A stretch of DNA of 64,000 nucleotides, from the NCBI RefSeq assembly GCF_038002225.1, contig NZ_JBBOCA010000001.1:4650001-4714000 (forward strand). Reading direction: 5' to 3'. The position numbers were made by a program, and so were the translations under genes. Positions 9,001 through 16,241 of this stretch are shown one piece after another. This DNA comes from Paenibacillus sp. FSL R7-0204. GTDB taxonomy: Bacteria; Bacillota; Bacilli; Paenibacillales; Paenibacillaceae. Each line of letters opens with the position of its first letter. Within the stretch, counting starts at the first letter, position 1. The notes beneath the pieces were generated by a model. The model ran no database searches, was not told the origin of the DNA, and worked only from the letters and a program-made list of their open reading frames with translations.

Positions 9001-9434
9001 GGCGTAGACTGCCAGGTATCCCCACGGTCGCTGGAACGCATAATTTGACCGTTGCCATCCCAGGAATTCGTGTACGTGCCCGTTGCCATATACACCTTGT
9101 CCGGATCAACCGGATCAGTAGCCAGCGCGTCTACGCCGTTCTTGTTCCAGTCCACCCAGCCGACCGAGTCAGTCAGCGGAATCCAGCTCCCGTTCGCCTC
9201 ATTCCAGCGGTAAGCCCCGCCAATATCCGTCCGCGCATAGATCAGATTCGGTTCCGTCTGGTTGAAAATAATCCCCGGCACAAAACCGCCGCCCGCACCG
9301 GTAACCACACTTTTCCAGCTGTAGTCTTCACTGGCTGCGGCATGGGTTACAGCGGGAGCAACGTTCAACAAAGAGCCTGACATCGCTATCAGCAGGACGA
9401 GTATTCCTAGTCTTCGGATACGTTTTCGACTCAT
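6057..9434 (-). CDS. Secreted GH74 xyloglucanase with two X2 modules and CBM3
   Basis: Extracellular xyloglucan-degrading enzyme of 1125 residues. Order: signal peptide (basic RKRIRR, hydrophobic core, cleavage near THAAA); tandem seven-bladed propellers of GH74 (about 35-775) with repeated SxDxGxTW blade motifs; two near-identical X2/Ig-like linkers (about 780-970, each starting PVTASFDKK); and a C-terminal cellulose-binding CBM3 (about 975-1125). The two catalytic aspartates expected for GH74 lie in ARTDIGGAYRW near the N-terminus and GDLEIDPFN in the second half. The start at 9434 has GGAGG 8 nt upstream. A cre-like box overlaps the promoter, which suggests carbon catabolite repression. 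Confidence 0.93.
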   Translation of the reverse strand: MSRKRIRRLGILVLLIAMSGSLLNVAPAVTHAAASEDYSWKSVVTGAGGGFVPGIIFNQTEPNLIYARTDIGGAYRWNEANGSWIPLTDSVGWVDWNKNGVDALATDPVDPDKVYMATGTYTNSWDGNGQIMRSSDRGDTWQSTPLPFKVGGNMPGRSAGERLVIDPNKNSILFFGARSGNGLWKSMDSGVTWSKVTSFTNVGTYVQNPANEYQSDIVGLSWITFDKSTGSAGQATQTIYVGVADTAKSVFRSTDGGATWSALPGQPVGLLPHHGELSATGDLYLTYSDGVGPYDGRKGEVWKYNTTSGVWKNISPTTGADNFYGFGGLALDAQHPNTLMVASLNAWWPDEVIFRSKDGGETWSRIWDWGFYPERNYKFEMDITAAPWLNLGLTSSSLDPAPKMGWMIGDLEIDPFNSDRMMYGTGATIYGTNNLGAWDTGGKVKISVMAKGVEETAVLGLISPPAGAHLITALGDVSGFRYEDLTAAPVKFQTSPSWASTNSIDYAELDPAYVVRVGGVDKEKYPNGKSIGISNDNGKNWYMPNAEPSKGGSTTVGQGQVAVSASGNALLWSTSDIGVFYSKSGGNSWTASSGIPAGAKIASDRVNPNKFYGFYEGKLYVSTDSGATFTATAATGLPANNVNGLQPSQAQVSLKAMPGVEGDIWFAGGHPLDKYGIWHSTNSGASFTKLSNVEEADLIGFGKAAPGENYMALYTVAQIDGVRGVFRSDDAGASWVRINDDAHQYARINMAITGDPRVYGRVYLGTNGRGTLYADPVNPPAAGSLISPVTASFDKKTGNQSDIAVTMTLNGNTLDSITNGAAALTAGTDYTVSGSTVTIHKAYLAAQAVGTTTLSFHFSAGAAKTLTVTVADTTSTANDSTITPVTASFDKKTGNQSDIEIAMTLNGNTLASIKNGPAVLTAGTDYTVSGSVVTIHKAYLAAQAAGTTTLSFQFSAGAPQSLAVTVTDTTAPVDGGLKVQMFNSSTANAVNALSPRIKLVNTGTAAVSLADVKLRYYYTSDGEQAQNFFCDWSQVGSANVTGTFVKLPAALSGADHYLELGFTAAAGSLAPGASIDIQMRASKADWSNYSQTGDYSFNPAGTAPADWAKLPAYISGSLVWGNEPL

Positions 9435-9459
9435 GATCCTTACCTCCCCAAGCATACTT

Positions 9460-9473
9460 TGGTAACGCTTCCA
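9460..9473 (-). promoter_or_regulatory. cre-like box with adjacent -10 of the GH74 gene
   Basis: The minus-strand sequence TGGAAGCGTTACCA matches the CcpA consensus TGWAANCGNTNWCA except at one position. It lies about 26 nt before the start codon and directly downstream of a TATAAT (complement of 9473-9478), which suits CcpA roadblock repression. Confidence 0.65.
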
Positions 9474-9586
9474 TTATAGAGCAGATTTCGCCCAGCCTGT
9501 GAGAGAAAACGGTTGATTATGCGGGAATTTTGTCAGCAATTAGCGCACCATTTTCACACTTGACGAAATTGGAGGTTGGGTAATAC

Positions 9587-9616
9587 GAAAAAACCTCGCG
9601 ATCAGCAATCGCAAGG
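9587..9616 (-). terminator. Terminator of the orphan immunity operon
   Basis: 9-bp stem (9594-9602 with 9608-9616, one G-T pair), 5-nt loop and a T6 run on the minus strand, just after the stop codon of the Im9-like gene. Confidence 0.85.
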
Positions 9617-9626
9617 CAGTTCAAAG

Positions 9627-9854
9627 TTAGTTCTCCATTGGGGGCGGCAGCACAATCGGCTGATAACATAGCGCAGCATCTACAATCTCCTCCGGTGTCA
9701 GCTCCGGCTCATTCCAGAAGATCAGGTCGCTCACGCCGGGATGAGCCACATTGCTCGCTACGACCTCCAGCCACTCATCCAGCTCCGCCTCTGTTCCCTC
9801 GGCGTTCACGATCTTGGTTACGAGAGCGATCAGTTGTTGTCGGGATAGGGACAT
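9627..9854 (-). CDS. Colicin E/pyocin-type immunity protein (Im9-like)
   Basis: 75 residues that follow the Im7/Im9 four-helix family. The key block HPGVSDLIFWNE corresponds to the HPSGSDLIYYP helix III region through which Im proteins grip the DNase domain, and KIVNAEGTEAELDEW matches helices I-II. It would act in the cytosol by binding an HNH-type nuclease toxin. It is the last gene of a run of small genes behind a broken Rhs tail. No HNH toxin is visible in the window, so it is an orphan immunity. Such proteins are best known in proteobacteria but do occur in Firmicute polymorphic-toxin loci. Confidence 0.85.
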   Translation of the reverse strand: MSLSRQQLIALVTKIVNAEGTEAELDEWLEVVASNVAHPGVSDLIFWNEPELTPEEIVDAALCYQPIVLPPPMEN

Positions 9855-9869
9855 TTTAGGGGCCTCCTT

Positions 9870-10412
9870 TTATGTGTTAAATATCCATTTCACCACGTTG
9901 TGACTATTGCGCATCATCTTATTTGGGTCGGTATGGTAGTCCACCACCACTTCCACACCTAATGCGGCAACAAGGAAATCATTCATTAGCTCGGAAGATA
10001 ACAACAGGTTTGATAGTGCATCATAGAAGGGCTGGCTACGTTCGTTCAGCGTATCGTCTAAGTAATCTAAATGCTGCGTATTGATTGCAATACTTGTTAG
10101 ATAGATGCCTTCTTCCATGCTAAAAAAAGCTACAAACCTATTCAGCTTAGCCTCTCCTTGGATTAGAATAATTCTCCCTTCCTCAAGAAGAGCGGAAAAA
10201 GGGTCTGCCAGCATTTCCAGAATCGTGTGGGTTCTCGCATCTTCATATTCCCAGTTTTTTATTGATTCGATATGCTTGATAACAGGTTCAAAACCCTTGT
10301 CTCGCACAATTCTCAACAATTTATCCGGGTCAATGATGTCCCCAGAGTAGATGACTATGTTGAAGTTAGCGGCTATGGGAATCACCTCGCTCAATAAATA
10401 TGTATTAGTCAA
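9870..10412 (-). CDS. Hypothetical protein, immunity-locus type
   Basis: About 180 residues, acidic, with no signal peptide or membrane span, and no family recognised. The first in-frame start is TTG at 10412, overlapping the stop of the preceding gene; a later start near residue 10-15, before NFNIVIYSGD, is also possible because GAGGTG precedes it. It has mixed alpha/beta predicted character with a C-terminal VVKWIF. It sits between two other small genes in a tight minus-strand row that ends with the Im9-like gene, so an immunity role is inferred from position only. Confidence 0.6.
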   Translation of the reverse strand: MTNTYLLSEVIPIAANFNIVIYSGDIIDPDKLLRIVRDKGFEPVIKHIESIKNWEYEDARTHTILEMLADPFSALLEEGRIILIQGEAKLNRFVAFFSMEEGIYLTSIAINTQHLDYLDDTLNERSQPFYDALSNLLLSSELMNDFLVAALGVEVVVDYHTDPNKMMRNSHNVVKWIFNT

Positions 10413-10738
10413 ATTAAATGGGCCTGCTGGAGTAGCAGCTTATCATGATCGGTTAACTGCAGCTTAATTCCAGACAGCATTTTGTTAGAGAAATAAAAAC
10501 TAATATTCTCTCCCACTTGTACAATCTCGTCAGGTTGACTTGCATTCAATAAGCAAAAGATGCTTTTGTCTTTATAAGCCACTGTTAACTCGCCTTTCTC
10601 CTTAATAAGATAGTCATCATCCATCCTTTCCACTGATGTTAAAGATAAAGCGGGAAGCCCGGAGGTTCTTATCTGCGGATCATTTACAAACTTATCTGAA
10701 AATGAGTCAACAAAAAATGTCAACTCATTAGGGAGCAA
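10409..10738 (-). CDS. Small hypothetical protein of the immunity row
   Basis: 109 residues, no recognised domain, no signal peptide. It overlaps the next gene (start 10412) by 4 nt, which indicates translational coupling. It is AT-rich compared with flanking chromosomal genes. The position behind the Rhs tail suggests an acquired immunity or accessory gene; no direct evidence of function is visible. Confidence 0.55.
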   Translation of the reverse strand: MLPNELTFFVDSFSDKFVNDPQIRTSGLPALSLTSVERMDDDYLIKEKGELTVAYKDKSIFCLLNASQPDEIVQVGENISFYFSNKMLSGIKLQLTDHDKLLLQQAHLI

Positions 10739-10806
10739 AACCTCTTCACTTGTATAAGTCCCCCAACTTTTTTCAAAGTAAATAATGATAGGTTTTATAC
10801 TATATA

Positions 10807-11270
10807 TTATAGATAATCAAGTGCTAATGCAGTTCCTGCAATACCCTGCCGGTTAATGAAGTCAAGCAAACCCGTTATAAAATGGTCATATGCATTCACT
10901 CTCTCGTCAAAGTTTATTAAATATCCATTCATTTCGCGAGAATCAGATACTTTTTGAAAACAAGCCATTCTGTACGATTTATCTTTTATTATATTTTTAA
11001 AATGAACAGTATCGATAATTATCGTATTTGTAAGGACCGCTTCAGCCTTCAATAGCCCCTTAATTTCCAGGTATATCTCACTATTAATGAGGATAGAATT
11101 ATCCAACTCTTCATCACTGCAATAATCATTTAGCATATCAAAAAAGTATTGCCTTTAAAATTCATCTTTATAGGGTGCCCCTCACCACTCACTAAATTAA
11201 CGGTTATTCTACTTCCTTTAGATAATTCAAGCACTATTTCTTTAGTGGTCCTATTTGTCTTAGTATTCAT
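10807..11270 (-). pseudogene. Frameshifted small immunity-type gene
   Basis: Two overlapping frames form one likely ancestral protein of about 153 residues. The N-terminal part starts at ATG 11270 (MNTKTNRTTKEI...) and stops at 11130 just after GNTF. The C-terminal part continues as FDMLNDYCSDEELD... down to 10807. The switch occurs in an A6 run on the plus strand (11140-11145); one extra base would restore GNTFFDMLNDY. Either a real frameshift or a homopolymer sequencing error. The start overlaps the stop of the HicB-like gene (ATGA), so they form one operon. Function unknown. Confidence 0.65.
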
Positions 11271-11518
11271 AAAACAACGCTGATCAGATAAATTTTTTCA
11301 TGTTGTTCCAATAAATCTGCACCAATTATTGTTGGTTCGGGTATATTTTCTTCTGGTATATCTTCAAGGTATAGAGCCAGTGCCTCTTTTGCCATCTCAA
11401 TGGCCTCTTCAGTACGATATCCGCATGTAATGCAACCTGGCAGGTCAGGGAAAGTTACGGTTATTCCATCTTCAACATATTCAAATTTTGCATAGTATTC
11501 ATACGACTTCCTTTTCAA
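11267..11518 (-). CDS. HicB-like antitoxin-type protein
   Basis: 83 residues. It has the HicB-like fold signature: YYAKFEYVEDGITVTFPDLPGC, then the TEEAIEMAKEALALYLED helix. The start is TTG at 11518 with GGTGGG about 5 nt upstream. Classical HicB proteins neutralise the small RNase HicA, but no HicA gene is adjacent and there is no C-terminal DNA-binding extension. It may be an orphan or may have been reused as an immunity component, since it is coupled by an ATGA overlap to the next small gene of the row. Confidence 0.8.
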   Translation of the reverse strand: MKRKSYEYYAKFEYVEDGITVTFPDLPGCITCGYRTEEAIEMAKEALALYLEDIPEENIPEPTIIGADLLEQHEKIYLISVVL

Positions 11519-11681
11519 TTTTACCCACCTTCTAGTTAGTGTTTATCAACGTGTAACATCAGTAAGGGCTACTCTACTTTATTAATAGGAATTACTATAC
11601 GAGAATTCTCAAAGATTCGCATACTATAAGATGTCTCTATTCTTTTTGATTTTACAGTTTACTGGAAGTGAATTTGCTCAT

Positions 11682-12000
11682 TTATAGATTAGAAGCTACT
11701 TTGACAGCACCGTTCTCCACAAGTAAAAAGTTTCTTTTTACAAACTCTGATGCGGCTGCTCCTCTTACATCCATAGAGTATCTTCCGTCACCCATAATTT
11801 GCGTTAATTCAAACTGATTCATATCTGAAAAATGCTTAAACTCTAAATCCGCCCCTGATCCGGCATCTGCCCCACCAATGCTATCAGAACCAATTGTTAG
11901 ACTATGTCCTGTTGGGTCCAAATAAATCAACGGATTATTAGGCACATACGTATACAAATTCAAACTCAACGGATTATCAATCTGCCCCTCATACGTATCC
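11682..12000 (-). pseudogene. C-terminal remnant of a second Rhs toxin
   Basis: The frame begins inside the Rhs core (DTYEGQIDNPLSLN, then YTYVPNNPLIYLDPTG), nearly identical to the core of the full Rhs gene at 17.3-22.8 kb, followed by a different ~75-residue tip. Upstream it is cut by an IS110 element at about 12001, and no Rhs sequence reappears on the far side of the insertion, so the rest of the gene was deleted. The tip carries no motif I can assign. Confidence 0.85.
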
Positions 12001-12072
12001 TAGTTTATAAAGCGGAGCTTTGAATAAAGAAGGTGGCAACTGAGAATGAAATCCCAGCTACCACCCATTCTA

Positions 12073-13308
12073 TCATCCCGCCTGCTGTACTGGTGTATTT
12101 GGCATCACGTAGGCTGACTTTTTCTTCATCATGACGTAGATGATATTTACCAGCTTCCTCATTAAGCACACAATCGCTTGCTGTTTCGTCTTCCCCTCTG
12201 CTATCTTTCGCTCATAATAAGCATGAAAATAGGCATTCTTTGGTTCTCTCTTGGTACGGGTAACACCAATCTGACGAATCGCAAGGCTTTTGATAATCTC
12301 ATGCAATACCCGATTGCCCTGCTTACTCTTATAATTTCGAAACTTATTACCAGAACCTACGATGACTGGTGCAATGCCAGCGAATCGGGCAAGTTTATCG
12401 GAGGAAGAGAATCGGTGAATATCACCAATCTCTGCCACAAGCTGCGCTGCTGTCACCACATGGATCCCTGTCATGGATTCAAGCTGGAAACCAAGCTGCT
12501 GCATCAAATGCTCAATCTTACCCTCGATACTGACCAATTGTTCTTGAAAAAATCGAGCGGATTCCACTTGACTCACCACTACTGAATCTCTTGAATCCTG
12601 AAAATCCCGATACGTTTCTCCATCTGCGTCGATCAGACTAAGAATTTGATTTGCCTTCTTATGAGACAATCCATTGTTGCTGTGCTTTCGCAAGAAGGCA
12701 GCAAGGGCTTCCTCTGACATGTCCTTCAAGGTATACGGTGAAGGGTAGGTCTCCCAGAAGGCAAGCGCCGTTTTCCCCTCTACTTCAGAGAAGAACTTTT
12801 TGTAACTGGGATAGGAATAGCTGATCTGCTGGTGCATCTTTTTTACCGTTTCCGTTAAACTGTTAGCCAACCATTTCCGCTGCGTCACAAGCTGGCTTAT
12901 CGCCCAGAACAGGTCAACGGGCTGAGCATCTGGCAGGCGCTCCAACTCGTCTCTGAGCACCTTGGCAACGCATTCCGCATCCCAGCTATCCGACTTCTGA
13001 ACGGTCACATGGCTTTTTCGTCTGGCGTTAGCGAGCTTTGCGTTCACTTCCTTCACCCAGCAACGATTGTCCTTCAGATACACGGCAAGTCCTCTACCGT
13101 AACCTCCAACATCCTCCAGTCCATAGACAACAGACAAGCCCTTCTTGATGTACTTCTTTAATTCTTTAAGCAGCAAGGGAAAGGCAGACGGCTTGTTATC
13201 GAATTTTAGTTCCCCTAGCTTCTTGCTCCAGCAGTCAATAATGACGGCTGTATGATGCTGTTTATGCAGGTCAACTCCTACATAGATTAAATTTTGCTGT
13301 TCAATCAT
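12073..13308 (-). CDS. IS110-family DEDD transposase
   Basis: 411 residues from an ATG preceded by GGGAG at 9 nt; the upstream in-frame extension to 13413 is not needed. N-terminal RuvC-like DEDD domain: YVGVDLHKQHHTAVI (first Asp), YGLEDVGGYGRGLA (Glu), KSDSWDAECVAKVL (Asp-x-x-Asp). C-terminal Transposase_20 domain with MTGIHVVTAAQLVAEIGD and FAGIAPV, including the catalytic serine region expected of the group (VIVGSGNKFRNYKSKQGN). It catalyses recombination of the circular IS with target DNA, guided in related elements by a bridge RNA. It appears full length. Confidence 0.92.
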   Translation of the reverse strand: MIEQQNLIYVGVDLHKQHHTAVIIDCWSKKLGELKFDNKPSAFPLLLKELKKYIKKGLSVVYGLEDVGGYGRGLAVYLKDNRCWVKEVNAKLANARRKSHVTVQKSDSWDAECVAKVLRDELERLPDAQPVDLFWAISQLVTQRKWLANSLTETVKKMHQQISYSYPSYKKFFSEVEGKTALAFWETYPSPYTLKDMSEEALAAFLRKHSNNGLSHKKANQILSLIDADGETYRDFQDSRDSVVVSQVESARFFQEQLVSIEGKIEHLMQQLGFQLESMTGIHVVTAAQLVAEIGDIHRFSSSDKLARFAGIAPVIVGSGNKFRNYKSKQGNRVLHEIIKSLAIRQIGVTRTKREPKNAYFHAYYERKIAEGKTKQQAIVCLMRKLVNIIYVMMKKKSAYVMPNTPVQQAG

Positions 13309-13520
13309 CTTCTTTTGCTCCCTCTGTATTTGAATGGTTACTAATGGATTTGATTCGTAGCATTCAAGAATCTTTGCTGTCTTTATCGCTTGATCTGTAT
13401 GTATCCAGCCCATTAGTAACTACTCAAACGAGTGGCGAAAACATCAGGGATAAACAAGTTTGCATCCTCAGTTCGAGCGGTCGGTGCCGCAAAGATACGT
13501 TAGCAATCTCTTGTTTTCGA
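13309..13520 (-). ncRNA. Candidate IS110 bridge-RNA region
   Basis: About 200 nt of non-coding DNA between the IS edge and the transposase start. In IS110-group elements this position encodes the bridge RNA, with loops matching target and donor. A GC-rich hairpin-like stretch (gcggtcggtgccgc, near 13478) is visible. I did not derive the guide loops, so this is an assignment by position. Confidence 0.35.
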
Positions 13521-13526
13521 TAATGC

Positions 13527-14212
13527 TTAGAAAGCTGTAAGTTTTAACATCCCAGCAACATGTGACTTCTCCAGACGTACATAAAGCAGGTCTAGCCGCA
13601 GTTCTTCTGTGTACTCGTGAATCTTATCTATAATTTTCTCCGCTGTCGGCAAATCAATTTCCGCAGCTTGTTCATGTGTAATTTGAAAAATGGCATTTTC
13701 GTAAGCAGCAGTAGTTCGGAGACTTGTTAGAAGCTGATCTTCTTGCTCCACCAGCGATTCATACTTCTCTTGTAATATCGTCACAAGCACATCCCTCCAG
13801 ACCGTAGGATCGCTTGATGTTTACCGTCTGCTTCGATCTGTCCATAACGATACGTTCCTTGGTAAAATGCTTTACGATCTAGGATTCGTTTCACCTGTAC
13901 TTTGGTGAACCTCTTCCCTTGTTCTGTTGTAAATCCTTCTTCGTTTAGCTTCTCGGCTAAAGTCGACAATGACCATATAGGATATTGTTCTTTCAATTGA
14001 AATAACCGCTGAACCGTAGAAGCCTTCTGTTCATCAATGAACATTTGCTTTGATCCCCGTTTCCCTTTGTAACCAAAAGGAATACCCCCACCAGCAAACT
14101 TGCCTTCAGAAGCCTTTTTGTTTCGTCCACGTCCCAGCTTCATAGCAATCTCCAGCCGCTGATAAGCATCCAGCAACTGATTGTTGAAGATTCTGAAGCT
14201 TAAGGTGCTCAA
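13527..14212 (-). pseudogene. Truncated, frameshifted serine recombinase
   Basis: Two frames (13781-14212 and 13527-13790) together give the middle and C-terminal part of a serine integrase/recombinase: GRGRNKKASEGKFAGGGIPFGY, then the recombinase DNA-binding domain (TLAEKLNEEGFTT... VKRILDRKAFYQGTYRYG), then a coiled-coil-like tail. The N-terminal resolvase catalytic domain (about 130-150 residues with the Ser nucleophile) is missing. The two frames shift at about 13785-13790. The 3' end is probably cut by the IS110 insertion. A dead remnant of a mobile element's integrase. Confidence 0.8.
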
Positions 14213-14454
14213 ATGGAAGTCGGGTCGGGCGCTGGATGTGCTACGCCTTATTCCTCAACAAGAATCATGCTTTTTGATGTAAACCACCCCCGGGTGTTTT
14301 CCTATCGTAATGGTGAACATTTCCCGGAAGGGAGGGGTTGTAATCTCTTTATTTTCAAGTACAATAGAGACTATGTTATTTTTATTTCATCCAACATGTT
14401 GGACTTTTTATCGTTATCGGCAAAATAACGTGTCCGTCGGTGAGGATGTGTCTT
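14213..14454. other. Intergenic region between Rep and recombinase remnant
   Basis: No gene. Small dyads are seen (CACCC..GGGTG near 14287 and TTCCCGGAAGGGA near 14320). A replication origin for the adjacent Rep is conceivable but unproven. Confidence 0.3.
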
Positions 14455-15360
14455 CTAGCTATTTATAGCAAGACGATCTAGGCAGTTCCCTTGGGGGATT
14501 GCTATTTTTTTTGCCATGGTTTTGCGACTGGCATACGTAGATGATGTGTAAAGCTGCCTTAATACGGATTCATCAAACATGCTTTGCAGCAGTCGGAAAC
14601 CAAGAACAGTTTCGATCTTGGATATGTTTTCTCTGTTCTCCATTAGCCAAGACAAATCCATATCGCTGACTTCCTCTGGATACTCAATCTGTGCAAGTGT
14701 CCTCTCCATCGTATAGTCAAAGAATAGTTTTTGGAGTAATTCTACTGCCTTCCTCGTTGGCGAGAATCTTCTCAGATCATTGTCACTAGGTCGGACTTCG
14801 AGTCGAAGGAGACCTTTAGAACGTTCAATAATCTCGTTTGATTCTTCTTCCTTTCGAGTCTGCTTATGCTTATCATAAAACATAATTCTGCTGCTCTTGT
14901 TCCGGTATTCAACGGTCTGTTCTTGGTTGTATGCTATTGTATTCTTGTAAGCAAGCTGCTGCCCACTTAGCATCCGCACATATTCACTGACCTTTTTACC
15001 TACTTGAAAATTGCAACAGACATCACATCGGCTTATTATCCATTCAGAGTGTGGAACATACACATCAAAGAGCTGGAGCAGCCTGTCTTGCAATTGTTCA
15101 AAGAACAAGGGGATATCTGCTTCTGTGAGCATCGTAACGTTGTCTCCATATAGAAACTTCGGCATGGATACTTGTACTGTGAGTGTTTGGCTATTCTCGA
15201 TATACTTCATGTATGGCAACTTTTCATCTTTTAACGTATAGCTTGTGTTCAATGCACCTGTTTCTTTACTGTAGAACGTAGTTGAATTAGCGCTATATTG
15301 ATTCAATGTATCTGGATCAATAGGAATAGGTCTTGCCTTTAGTATGATAGTGTCAAACAC
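14455..15360 (-). CDS. Phage/plasmid replication protein, gene II/X-like
   Basis: 301 residues, resembling the replication initiators of filamentous phages and related small plasmids (gene II/gene X family). Visible features are the N-terminal MFDTIILKARPI strand, the WIISRCDVCCNFQVG segment (nucleic-acid nicking-type core), a KSSRIMFYDKH segment with the catalytic-type Tyr, and LLRLEVRP. It would nick a double-strand origin to start rolling-circle replication. Together with the adjacent HTH regulator and the dead recombinase it marks a small integrated replicon. The C-terminus may be shortened relative to some relatives. Confidence 0.7.
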   Translation of the reverse strand: MFDTIILKARPIPIDPDTLNQYSANSTTFYSKETGALNTSYTLKDEKLPYMKYIENSQTLTVQVSMPKFLYGDNVTMLTEADIPLFFEQLQDRLLQLFDVYVPHSEWIISRCDVCCNFQVGKKVSEYVRMLSGQQLAYKNTIAYNQEQTVEYRNKSSRIMFYDKHKQTRKEEESNEIIERSKGLLRLEVRPSDNDLRRFSPTRKAVELLQKLFFDYTMERTLAQIEYPEEVSDMDLSWLMENRENISKIETVLGFRLLQSMFDESVLRQLYTSSTYASRKTMAKKIAIPQGNCLDRLAINS

Positions 15361-15493
15361 AAGGAACCTTCTTTCATTTCTAGTAGTCTAATATATTGGA
15401 TGTGATTGGAGATGTTATAAGAACGGGAACCAACGGCTCGAGTCGGGCTATTGTTCAACTCGTGTCATACTTGTTCATCGTGTTCACCACCTA

Positions 15494-16126
15494 TTAAGGC
15501 TTAATTCCAGTTTCCTCAAACAGCTTGTCAAGCTTCTCAAAGAACTGTTTCTGTTCGTATTTTGCATAATCTGGATGTACTCCCCATTCGTTATCTCGGT
15601 GAACGAGATAATATAAGACCAATTCCAACGCTGTCTTTTTATTACGATTCTGTTCTTGGATTACCGTAACTGCATCTTCTAAAAGGTTGAAATTTGCGCT
15701 TTCGTTGATTGGATCAGCATTCAGCAAGGAACTTACCTGTTCGATCAATCTTTCTCTTTTTTGTCCTGCTTGAACAAACTCAAGAAGGCTAAAGTGCTGT
15801 GAATAGTGTTGTGTTGTAGTGTATTCGTTTCCTTCATCATCAAAGTTTGTAACCTCAATTTCCTCATGTTCATCCGTTTTGGTTAAGTAAACCATAAGAA
15901 TTTCCGACTTTTCTGATGGAAGCAACTCCTTCTGGAACAACGTTTTATCCTCGATTCCGAATAACTCGGACAACTGCTCAAGACGTGGTTCAGGTATCTT
16001 CCGTCTTTCTTTGATCCAGTCCTGAAATGTTTGTTTGGAAACCCCGATGGCTTCTGCTACCGATTTGTACTCCATGTGAAACGTGTCAGCTATAAATTGT
16101 AATCCGATCATCTCAATCACCGCCAT
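15494..16126 (-). CDS. XRE-type helix-turn-helix regulator of the mobile element
   Basis: 210 residues. The N-terminal HTH (about 15-55: FHMEYKSVAEAIGVSKQTFQDWIKERRKIP) is of the Cro/C1 type, with a following LSELFGIEDKTLF segment. The C-terminal 130 residues are acidic and mostly helical, without a recognised domain. It lies upstream of the Rep gene on the same strand, separated by about 130 nt, so it probably controls replication or maintenance of the element. Confidence 0.75.
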   Translation of the reverse strand: MAVIEMIGLQFIADTFHMEYKSVAEAIGVSKQTFQDWIKERRKIPEPRLEQLSELFGIEDKTLFQKELLPSEKSEILMVYLTKTDEHEEIEVTNFDDEGNEYTTTQHYSQHFSLLEFVQAGQKRERLIEQVSSLLNADPINESANFNLLEDAVTVIQEQNRNKKTALELVLYYLVHRDNEWGVHPDYAKYEQKQFFEKLDKLFEETGIKP

Positions 16127-16168
16127 ACTCAGTATGCTTTACGAGAATTATTATATACCGACATACTC

Positions 16169-16225
16169 AGAATGTCAAACGTTAAGTCAAAAGAAAAACC
16201 ACATGCAGCAATCCCACATGTGGCA
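16169..16225 (-). terminator. Terminator, copy 1 of a duplicated 3' unit
   Basis: Stem CCACATG/CATGTGG (16199-16205 with 16217-16223), followed on the minus strand by T-rich sequence. The adjoining ~25 nt (agaatgtcaaacgttaagtc) recur almost unchanged at 16836, showing a duplicated gene end. Confidence 0.7.
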
Positions 16226-16241
16226 AGAATGGATATTAAAA

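Larger units (their letters stand above)
12001..13525 (-). mobile_element. IS110-family insertion sequence
   Basis: The left end is placed by comparison: homology between the two Rhs cores (…CATACGTATCCT) stops at 12000-12001. The right end is only approximate, just before the stop of the truncated recombinase. There are no terminal inverted repeats, as expected for IS110. It contains one DEDD transposase and about 200 nt of non-coding DNA upstream of it. Confidence 0.75.
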
